From Spirosoma oryzicola (lineage in GTDB: Bacteria; Bacteroidota; Bacteroidia; Cytophagales; Spirosomataceae), in assembly GCF_021233055.1 (NCBI RefSeq), contig NZ_CP089545.1:62001-126000 (forward strand): 64,000 bases of DNA, in the 5' to 3' direction. Under the pieces are notes generated by a model that did not search any database, was not told the origin of the DNA, and saw only the letters and a list, made by a program, of their open reading frames with translations. Position numbers and translations under genes: made by a program. Of this stretch, positions 33,614-40,807 are shown in pieces (the first letter of the stretch is position 1; the number at the start of each line of letters is the position of its first letter).

Positions 33614-35023
33614 ATGTCTATTCGCTGTCTGCTCCGCCCGCTGGTGCTGACTACCTTCGTAAGCCTGTTAAGCGGCTGCACGGCTTTTTTTTATCAGCCT
33701 ACCGGTCCGCGTCGGGCGCGGCTAGGCGAGACAACGCCCACCACGACCACGCTTCGGTCGCTGCCACCGGCGAAGGAAAAAATCGTGGCCGCCGTCTATA
33801 AATTCCGTGACCTGACGGGGCAATACAAACAGACCGAAACCGGCACCGGTTTTTCGACGGCTGTCACGCAGGGTACGACCAATATTCTGCTTAAAGCGCT
33901 GGAAGAAAGCAACTGGTTTGTACCCATCGAACGGGAGAACGTTAGTAACCTGCTCAATGAACGCAAAATTGTTCGGTCGAGTGTAGCGCAGTTTAAGGAC
34001 GGTGAAAACCTGCCCCCGCTGCTCTTTGCGGGAATCATCCTGGAAGGGGGCGTGGTGTCCTACGACGCCAACATCATTACCGGGGGTGGTGGGCTGCAAT
34101 ACTTTGCTGCGGGCGGCTCAACACAGTACCGGCAGGACCGCGTAACGGTCTACTTACGGGCTGTAGCGACGAAAACAGGTAAGATTCTTAAAACCATTTA
34201 CACATCGAAAACCATTCTGTCGCAGACGGTCAACGCCAGTTTATTTCGGTATGTTACGTTTAAACGACTGCTGGAAACTGAAACGGGACTGACCACTACC
34301 GAACCGGGGCAGATGGCCGTGACGGAGGCCATCGAAAAAGCCGTCGAGGGCCTAATTATCGAAGGAGTACGCGATGGGCTGTGGGCCGCCGAAGATAAGC
34401 AGGCCGGTCCAATGAAGAAAGTGCTCGATGCCTATGACACCGAAAAGACCCGCATGAGCGAGACCGACGTGTACGGCATCCGCCCTGAAATTGACGCGCC
34501 GTTGATCACCATCCAACCGTATGCCGGTGTCATGCGCTACTCCGGCGACTATGTCCGGCACACGATGAAGGGGGTGTATGGCGCATCGATGGACGTTTAT
34601 TTCAGCTCGAAGTTCGGTATACAGGCCAATGCCGCGACCGGAACGCTGGCTAGCGAAGGAGCCTTTTCGTCCCGTATTTCGTCGCTTGAAGGAAACCTGA
34701 TCTTCCGACCAACACCCTTTCAACACTGGACTTCACTGTTGTTCATCGGTGTGGGTATGGTGTCGCGGGCGGGAACCAGTCCATTCAACTGGCAGGGCAA
34801 TCGCTATTTACAGGCGCAGGGGGGCGTCGGCATTCAGTATTCATCGAATGGCCTGATCGGCTTCCGGTCAACAATCTTGTACAACCAGCCGTTTACCGAC
34901 GCACTCGACGGCATCACGGCTGGCACACGCAATGACTACTACCTGCGGGGCACAGCAGGGCTGACGCTGAATATCGGCAGTATCTACCGGCCCAAGCGCA
35001 CCCCCGTCAACACCCGTAACTAA
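33614..35023 (+). CDS. csgG: Curli secretion channel CsgG with C-terminal barrel-like extension
   Basis: A 469-residue outer-membrane lipoprotein. Lipobox LLSGC (Cys22). The CsgG domain (about 35-290) has KEKIVAAVYKFRDLTGQYK, the plug region WFVPIERENVSNLLNERKI, and VVSYDANIITGGGG and TSKTILSQTVNASLFRYV. E. coli CsgG is 277 residues and ends about there. Here another 180 residues follow, from about 292 (LITIQPYAGVMRYSGDYV), made of alternating aromatic beta strands ending GTAGLTLNIGSIY, as in a small OmpA/OmpW-type barrel. CsgG forms the nonameric pore for curlin export. The extension might anchor, brace or gate it. Confidence 0.9.
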   Translation: MSIRCLLRPLVLTTFVSLLSGCTAFFYQPTGPRRARLGETTPTTTTLRSLPPAKEKIVAAVYKFRDLTGQYKQTETGTGFSTAVTQGTTNILLKALEESNWFVPIERENVSNLLNERKIVRSSVAQFKDGENLPPLLFAGIILEGGVVSYDANIITGGGGLQYFAAGGSTQYRQDRVTVYLRAVATKTGKILKTIYTSKTILSQTVNASLFRYVTFKRLLETETGLTTTEPGQMAVTEAIEKAVEGLIIEGVRDGLWAAEDKQAGPMKKVLDAYDTEKTRMSETDVYGIRPEIDAPLITIQPYAGVMRYSGDYVRHTMKGVYGASMDVYFSSKFGIQANAATGTLASEGAFSSRISSLEGNLIFRPTPFQHWTSLLFIGVGMVSRAGTSPFNWQGNRYLQAQGGVGIQYSSNGLIGFRSTILYNQPFTDALDGITAGTRNDYYLRGTAGLTLNIGSIYRPKRTPVNTRN

Positions 35024-35046
35024 TCCTACCTCATCCGCCAATTGCC

Positions 35047-36582
35047 GTGATTACCCGTCTTCTTTTCCCCAAATCTGTCTATCTCGTTCTGACGCTCCTG
35101 GCTGGCCTTGCCGGACTGGTGGGCTGTAATGAAGATGTCTATGTCGACCCGGTGCAACTGACAACGGTACGTGGTCGGGTGGTATACAGCCTCGATCAGC
35201 AGCCGGTGCGCAATGCGACGGTCAAATTAACCCCCGGCAGTCGCGTCGTCTCGACCGATTCGTCAGGTGCGTTCCGCTTCGACAGCGTTGTCGTTGGTAA
35301 CTACACTATACAGGCGTCGAAAGCGGGCTACGGTACGCAGGTGGCGACAGTAGCCGCGTCGGTGGCGACAACACCGGTTGTAACCATCCAGTTGACGGAC
35401 GATAAAAGTCAGAACCGACCACCCACCACGCCGGTGCTGGTCGCTCCCGCGTTGAACAGCACGGCTCAGTCGACCACGCTGACGCTGAAATGGACGTCAA
35501 CCGACCCGAACCGCGACACGCTGATCTACAATGTGCTGCTGTACCGGGCGGGCTCCGCAACGCCAACATCATCCTATACGGGCCTGACTGCCGACTCGGT
35601 TATTGTCTCTGGGCTGGATTACAACACAACTTATCTCTGGCAGGTCATTGTCAGTGATAATGTGAATACGACAAACGGTCCCGTCTGGTCATTTAAGACG
35701 GGTTCCTACCCAGACTACAGCTACGTATTTGTTCGGCGAATGAACGGCCGCTTCCAGATTTTCGGCGCGACGACCGATGGGACTGCCAGCCAGCTCACGC
35801 GGGAGGGCAGTAATTGGCGACCTATCGTCAGTCCGAACCGTCGGCAGATTGCCTTCATATCCAACACCGACACGGAGCTTCAGCTGTACCTGATGAACAT
35901 GGATGGCAGCAATCGGCAACAGGTAACGTCGGTACCCATTGCCGGGCTAGCATCGGCTGACCTGTCGTTTTGTTGGTCGCCTGACGGTACGCAGCTCCTT
36001 TACCCGAGCAACGATCGACTCTACGCGGTCCGTACTGACGGAACCGGGCTTCGGACGGTAGCCCTGGCCAGTAGCGGCCGAATCTGGGCGGGTTGTGACT
36101 GGACTCCGCAGGGCAACCGCATTGCGGCCCGAACGACGGGTACGAGCCTGTATGACAACGAGCTGAGCGTGTTTGGAGCCGATGGCAGTTCGGCCCGGAC
36201 GGTCTACGCCCGACGCGCAGCCCGCGTGGGTAACCCGGTTTTCTCGGTCAACGGCCAACAGATCGTGTTCTCCGCCGATTCAACGGATTTTCAAAATGAG
36301 CAGGGTCGACAGCTTGACGCCCGGCTATACCGGCTCAATCTGACAACCGGCGCGGTAGCTGATCTGTCACAGAATCAGGTGAGTACCAGCTCGCAAAACC
36401 TGACTGGAAAAACCGCCGGAACGAACGATCTCGAACCGCGCTTTTCACCTACCGGTGCCAGTCTGATCTTCACTAATACCGACAACACCGGCATTGGTCA
36501 GCGGAATGTATACACGGCCGACGCTGACGGTAAAAATCGGAAGCTGCTGTTGTCGCAGGCCGAAATGCCTTATTGGCGATGA
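35047..36582 (+). CDS. Lipoprotein with carboxypeptidase-regulatory-like, FnIII-like and PD40 propeller domains
   Basis: A 511-residue surface or periplasmic lipoprotein (GTG start, lipobox LVGC, Cys27). Domains in order: CarboxypepD_reg-like (about 38-115, GRVVYSLDQQPVRNATVKL), FnIII-like (about 125-215, LTLKWTSTDPNRD, TYLWQVIVSDN), and a TolB/PD40-type beta-propeller (about 220-511) with blades such as IAFISNTDTELQLYLMNMDG and CWSPDGTQLLYPS. It starts 23 bases after csgG, so it belongs to the curli transcript. It is not one of the classical curli proteins. Its modular binding domains suggest a matrix or cell-surface adaptor for the fibres, which is inference from context. Confidence 0.8.
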   Translation: MITRLLFPKSVYLVLTLLAGLAGLVGCNEDVYVDPVQLTTVRGRVVYSLDQQPVRNATVKLTPGSRVVSTDSSGAFRFDSVVVGNYTIQASKAGYGTQVATVAASVATTPVVTIQLTDDKSQNRPPTTPVLVAPALNSTAQSTTLTLKWTSTDPNRDTLIYNVLLYRAGSATPTSSYTGLTADSVIVSGLDYNTTYLWQVIVSDNVNTTNGPVWSFKTGSYPDYSYVFVRRMNGRFQIFGATTDGTASQLTREGSNWRPIVSPNRRQIAFISNTDTELQLYLMNMDGSNRQQVTSVPIAGLASADLSFCWSPDGTQLLYPSNDRLYAVRTDGTGLRTVALASSGRIWAGCDWTPQGNRIAARTTGTSLYDNELSVFGADGSSARTVYARRAARVGNPVFSVNGQQIVFSADSTDFQNEQGRQLDARLYRLNLTTGAVADLSQNQVSTSSQNLTGKTAGTNDLEPRFSPTGASLIFTNTDNTGIGQRNVYTADADGKNRKLLLSQAEMPYWR

Positions 36583-36619
36583 ACGAGCCTACTTAACGAG
36601 TGTATGATACAGAACGTGC

Positions 36620-37558
36620 TTATTTCGCGTGACTCTTTTGCCACTTCTTCTGCTCTCGTTTGCTCATTTCCTGTTGGATAATCGGTTCAGGATGCTCCGC
36701 CAGGTAATTCTCTCGGGGCTCCAACCGACCCGCCTTCTGTTGCTCCCCAAGCCAGAATCGAATGGGTACGTAGGCCCAATACTGCTTCTGATCCGTTGGC
36801 TTACCATTTTTAATCACCGGCGCTTCGTAGTTATAGTGCACGGTAAACCGAACGTGCGGACCGAAATCGTAATTTTCTCCCCCAACGATACCCAGTGGCG
36901 TTCCCGCTTCGACAAACTGACCCGGCTCAACAAAGATGCTTTTTTGCCGCAAGACCGTGTAGGTGGCAAAGCTACAGTCGGCATGATTGATCTCGACCAT
37001 GTTATCACTGCGGTTAAAACCCAGATGTGTCCCGCTGGGCATGGCATCACTACGCACCGCCGATACGGTTCCCCGGCGAGCCGCAAATACCGTGTCTCCA
37101 CTATTCATTTTGATAGCCAGCGAATACCAGTCTTTGGGGTCTGCTTCGCCCGCGTAGAGTTTGCCGATGTACGGTGATTCAACCGCACTAACCCGTTTGC
37201 CCGGACTGGCAGGGAGCAGATACACCAATGCCGTATCGACCTTGGTTTGTTTACAGCCTTTTACCGAACTGAAGCTGTAGCGAAACGAATTTGATTGATT
37301 GGGTTCGGGTTGTAATTTGAAAAGCGACTGCTGTCCCGGCCTGACCTCGGTTCGATAAGGGAATGTTGTCGAGGACCGCAGGCCGTTCAATTCGCTGAAC
37401 GTAACGGTGATTGAATAAGGACAGAAAGCGGAATTTCGGCAGGAAAAGACGTAGGCCCCCGTGTTGTCTTTTTCGTAAAATACCTCAACGGGAGATTGGG
37501 CGTTGGCGTTGGCGAAAAGCAAAAAGGACAAGCCGATGAGCGAGAGCAACCGAATCAT
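36620..37558 (-). CDS. M23/LytM-fold secreted protein with lost zinc ligands
   Basis: A 312-residue protein with a signal peptide (to about ANANAQ, residue 20). An N-terminal beta domain (25-120) precedes a LytM/M23 fold (about 135-275: GDTVFAARRGTVSAVRS, INHADCSFATYTVLRQKSIFVEPGQFVEAGTPLGIVG). Active M23 enzymes have HxGxD and HxH zinc ligands. Here the first region reads KDWYSLAIKM and the last HVRF in place of HxH, so at least three metal ligands are missing and it is probably not an active peptidase. Such proteins bind or activate amidases, as EnvC/NlpD do. It converges on the curli-linked lipoprotein gene. Confidence 0.8.
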   Translation of the reverse strand: MIRLLSLIGLSFLLFANANAQSPVEVFYEKDNTGAYVFSCRNSAFCPYSITVTFSELNGLRSSTTFPYRTEVRPGQQSLFKLQPEPNQSNSFRYSFSSVKGCKQTKVDTALVYLLPASPGKRVSAVESPYIGKLYAGEADPKDWYSLAIKMNSGDTVFAARRGTVSAVRSDAMPSGTHLGFNRSDNMVEINHADCSFATYTVLRQKSIFVEPGQFVEAGTPLGIVGGENYDFGPHVRFTVHYNYEAPVIKNGKPTDQKQYWAYVPIRFWLGEQQKAGRLEPRENYLAEHPEPIIQQEMSKREQKKWQKSHAK

Positions 37559-37731
37559 AACAAACGGAACTATAAAGTAGTGGTGTAGAAAAGCGGGCGA
37601 AAATAAGCATTTTCGGCAATCGTTCGCGGCTGTTTACGATTTGTCGGCAATCGACAAGTAATCACAGAGTGCTTACCCTATATTCTGGCTCATCCTTATA
37701 TCTTGCCGTTTATCGGTCAAACCTTCAACGC

Positions 37732-37917
37732 ATGTATTCGAATTTAGAGGAATTAAAGGAGTTGTTGCTCGTAACACAGGCCCACCTGCGGGTGCTCGAG
37801 CAACTCGAAGCGGAGCGGATCGCTAAAGAGACGGGGCAACCCTTACGACTGATTGAGCAGCGCATTCAAACGCTGGCGGAAGAAATATTGGACATTGTTC
37901 GGGAAGAAAATTCGTAG
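37732..37917 (+). CDS. Small coiled-coil protein, unknown
   Basis: A 61-residue protein. ATG 37732 is chosen over an upstream frame start at 37669 because MYSNLEELKELLLVTQAHL begins a regular amphipathic helix. The whole sequence is predicted helical with heptad-like leucines (LEELKELLLVTQAHLRVLEQL), a short loop at TGQPL, then a second helix (IEQRIQTLAEEILDIVREE). No family recognised. Confidence 0.55.
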   Translation: MYSNLEELKELLLVTQAHLRVLEQLEAERIAKETGQPLRLIEQRIQTLAEEILDIVREENS

Positions 37918-38010
37918 CCTGAAAAAAGCAAGACAGTGCTTAGTACAACTTTCTCCGAGAAGTTGACCAAAACTGTTTTAATCGATTACCAGCCCTAACG
38001 CTCATATTCC

Positions 38011-38940
38011 GTGAAGCTTATAAAAAAAATACAACAGTTACTCCTTGAGCCCCTTCAAGCGCAACTCCAGCAAATACAGGTTCAACTCAGACAAGCTAAG
38101 GACGATAACGCGGCCACTAAGCTAGTGATGGGGGCCATGCTGGCTAAATTTGCGGGTCAGGCTTCCTCGATGAAGGATGCCGAATTTAAGCTATTTTCTC
38201 AGTTCGGTGATGACGGTATTATTCAATATTTGATTAGCCACGTCAAACCGCGCGTCGATACGTTCGTTGAATTCGGCGTTGAAGATTATGAAGAAGCCAA
38301 TACACGTTTCTTGATGATGAACAACAATTGGAAGGGCCTGATCATCGATGGTTCGTCACACTTTATTGAGCACATTAAGACCAGTTCGTTTTACTGGCGC
38401 TACAGCTTAAAAGCCATTAGCAGCTTTATTACCGCCGAAAATATCAATCAACTATTGGTCAACAATGGCATTGCTGGTCAGATCGGCTTGCTTAGCATCG
38501 ACATCGACGGTAACGATTATTGGGTGTGGAAAGCCATCACGGAGGTAGAGGCCGACATTGTGGTGATCGAATACAACAGTTTGTTTGGTTCTGATCGATC
38601 GATCACTGTTCCGTACAGACCTGATTTTATGCGACAGGAAGCTCATTACTCATATTTGTACTTTGGCGCTTCGCTGCCCGCCTTGTGTGATCTGGCGCTT
38701 GAAAAAGGGTACGCGTTTGTAGGCTGTAATCAAGCGGGTAACAATGCTTATTTTGTAAAAAAAGACAAGCTAAATGGCATACCGGCCTTGTCGGTCGAGG
38801 AGGGCTATGTGTATTCCCGTTTTCGAGAAAACCGAAACCAGGAAGGCGTTATGACTCACCTGGACGGGGTCGAACGAAGGCCCCTTCTGACAGGGCTTCC
38901 AGTTATCAACACAAAAACGAACGCCCAGGAATATTTGTAA
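38011..38940 (+). CDS. FkbM-like / SAM-methyltransferase-fold protein, unknown substrate
   Basis: A 309-residue protein with GTG start. A helical N-terminus (about 1-45, Gln/Leu-rich, LLLEPLQAQLQQIQVQLRQ) is followed by a Rossmann-like domain: VDTFVEFGVEDYEEANTRFL, WKGLIIDGSSHFIEHI, GLLSIDIDGNDYWVWKAI and IVVIEYNSLFG. The FGVEDY and SIDIDGNDYW motifs resemble proteins found in glycan-modification clusters and relate to FkbM-type methyltransferases, though a full SAM-binding GxGxG is not evident. No glycan genes lie next to it. A role in modifying a sugar or surface polymer is possible. Confidence 0.6.
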   Translation: MKLIKKIQQLLLEPLQAQLQQIQVQLRQAKDDNAATKLVMGAMLAKFAGQASSMKDAEFKLFSQFGDDGIIQYLISHVKPRVDTFVEFGVEDYEEANTRFLMMNNNWKGLIIDGSSHFIEHIKTSSFYWRYSLKAISSFITAENINQLLVNNGIAGQIGLLSIDIDGNDYWVWKAITEVEADIVVIEYNSLFGSDRSITVPYRPDFMRQEAHYSYLYFGASLPALCDLALEKGYAFVGCNQAGNNAYFVKKDKLNGIPALSVEEGYVYSRFRENRNQEGVMTHLDGVERRPLLTGLPVINTKTNAQEYL

Positions 38941-39144
38941 AACAGACAAGAAAAACGAACGTAGCTTACCGATTTTCCGGCGCAGCAGATGCATGTTTTT
39001 CACCAGCAAGGCAAAGCCGGTTCATTTACTCCGTTTGAGCATCTGTCTGTCCTGAGACGTTCTTAGTAGGTTTTGGGGTTGACGAGCGGGTTATTAGCAT
39101 AGTTGGGACATCGACAACAAGACCCGGTTCCAGCTGAAAACAGA

Positions 39145-39738
39145 TCAGAAGACGATACCAAACTGAAAGCCAACCGTGAACGAGGTTGCATGATCATTAC
39201 CAAAGCGAACCGGTAGCGGAACCGCGACAAAATAACTATTCGTGGGACCTTTTCGAACGATTTTGTTTAGTACAGGCGTGAATCCGTAGCGGCCTGAGGT
39301 TTCGAATGCCAGGCGAGTAGCAAGTGTAAAGTCTTTGCCCAGGTTCATTAACACGCCCGGATGAAACAGCACGTTGGCAACCCGGCTATTTCCATTTTCC
39401 GCGCGAATGAGCGGAACAACTTCGACAGAAAAGCCAAGTTGTTTGGTCTTCCAGAGGTTCAGACCAATAGGAAACCCTACCACGTAATACCGGTCGAAGT
39501 TGGTTTCCGTCCCGGTTTCGTTTCGGGTAATGAGCGGATGTAAAACGCCCAAATACCCGACCATGCGCGGGTAAGTTACCGATGGTGCTTGTACAGGGTT
39601 TACCGTTGGTTGCGTTTGAGCCAATAGGTTAGGTGACAGCGCCAGCAAGACGACACACGTAAATAGACCAAGGATAGTTTTTGAGATTCTCCGGTTCGGC
39701 GCAGGCAGCCAACCAGAAACGACGTAGATCTTGTTCAT
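39145..39738 (-). CDS. Unknown outer-membrane-type protein
   Basis: A 197-residue protein with an N-terminal export signal (about residues 18-41, ISKTILGLFTCVVLLALSPNLLAQ; preceded by an extended basic N-region). The mature part has amphipathic beta strands (YYVVGFPIGLNLWKT, LGFSVEVVPLIRAEN, FTLATRLAFETSGRYG) and ends in a strand with terminal Phe (SFTVGFQFGIVF), typical of a small outer-membrane barrel. No family recognised. It stands alone, 60 bases downstream of the ChrB-AraC fusion gene on the same strand, so it may be co-transcribed with it. Confidence 0.65.
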   Translation of the reverse strand: MNKIYVVSGWLPAPNRRISKTILGLFTCVVLLALSPNLLAQTQPTVNPVQAPSVTYPRMVGYLGVLHPLITRNETGTETNFDRYYVVGFPIGLNLWKTKQLGFSVEVVPLIRAENGNSRVANVLFHPGVLMNLGKDFTLATRLAFETSGRYGFTPVLNKIVRKGPTNSYFVAVPLPVRFGNDHATSFTVGFQFGIVF

Positions 39739-39798
39739 GGAAGAGGTATACTTTTCGGCAAGAATACGTCTTCGCTCATTGAAGAAATAGAACAGATT

Positions 39799-40671
39799 TT
39801 ACCCGTTTGGACCGGCTTTACGTTTGGAGTTATTTTTTCGGTATTGGGACGGATTTTGGCCCATCATTTTTTTAAATATCCGCGTAAAATGACTTTGGTC
39901 GGAGAAGCCGGTCAGGTACGCGATCTCCGATAACGAGTGAGAAGTCGTTTCTAATAGCTGAATGGCTTTTTCAATGCGTAGCTTGCGAATATAATCCCCA
40001 AAGGTCAGGTTGTCGAAGTACTGGGCAAAAGCACGCGACAGGTACGTTGGATTGACCTGCAAGGACTGGGCAACCGTTGACAGGCTCAGGCTCAGGTTCG
40101 TGTCAATGTGGTCTTGAATCAACTCTTTTAGCTCGGCTGCCCAGGGAGGTGGATTTAATTTCCGATCCCTTATTTCATGCAGGTACGTAGTAAAAAAACG
40201 AAGAAGCAAATGCTCTTCCGGCTGCTGAGTGTGTTTTTGGTTCTGAAGATGAGTCGCCCAACTGTAGAGCGCATCATAGATAATGATGCCTTGCGTTAAT
40301 AAGGCGTAATCATCCTGAATGTTGTGGGCCAATCCGGCTGAAATAGCCCACAAACCGGCGGCTTGTTGAGCGAGTTCATGATGATCCGTGTCTGCTCCCC
40401 GGACAATAGGAGCCATTGTCTGAAGTGCCGGATCGGTTAGCTCATATTTTTTGAGAATGTAATCGAAGGTGCAATCCTGCCCGTAGTGCGAAAACTCCAC
40501 ATCGGGAACATCGAAAGGGATACCGCCTAAGTTTTTGGCTTTTTCAATGACCTGCTCAGTCGGAACAAATAAGAACTGAGCGTCTTTGTCGACGAACCGC
40601 AGAATCAGCCAGGGACAAGCTAGACGGTCAATTTTGGGACGTTGCCGGGTAATCCAGATCATAGTGATCAT
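39799..40671 (-). CDS. Fusion of chromate-resistance ChrB-like domain with AraC-type DNA-binding domain
   Basis: A 290-residue protein. Residues 1-150 match the Chrome_Resist (ChrB C-terminal) family: WITRQRPKIDRLACPWLILRF, FLFVPTEQV, GIPFDVPDVEFSHYGQDCTFDYIL and IVRGADTDHHELAQQAAGLWAISAGL. The conserved Cys, Asp and His residues could bind a metal or oxyanion. Residues 185-285 are an AraC/XylS double helix-turn-helix: SLSTVAQSLQVNPTYLSRAFAQY and LSEIAYLTGFSDQSHFTRIFKK. In known operons ChrB stands alone or beside chrA; here it is joined to a regulator. That suggests a one-component regulator with ChrB as sensing part. No chrA transporter is visible nearby. Confidence 0.88.
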   Translation of the reverse strand: MITMIWITRQRPKIDRLACPWLILRFVDKDAQFLFVPTEQVIEKAKNLGGIPFDVPDVEFSHYGQDCTFDYILKKYELTDPALQTMAPIVRGADTDHHELAQQAAGLWAISAGLAHNIQDDYALLTQGIIIYDALYSWATHLQNQKHTQQPEEHLLLRFFTTYLHEIRDRKLNPPPWAAELKELIQDHIDTNLSLSLSTVAQSLQVNPTYLSRAFAQYFDNLTFGDYIRKLRIEKAIQLLETTSHSLSEIAYLTGFSDQSHFTRIFKKMMGQNPSQYRKNNSKRKAGPNG

Positions 40672-40807
40672 ATTTTAACGGCAAGATTACGCAAAGGCTT
40701 CAAACGAACCAGCGTATCTTATCGATTAACTTTTTAGGAGATAAGTACATAAAATACCCAATACATCTCGCTTTCTTGTCCGGAGCGTTTACCAGATGGC
40801 GTCTAAA

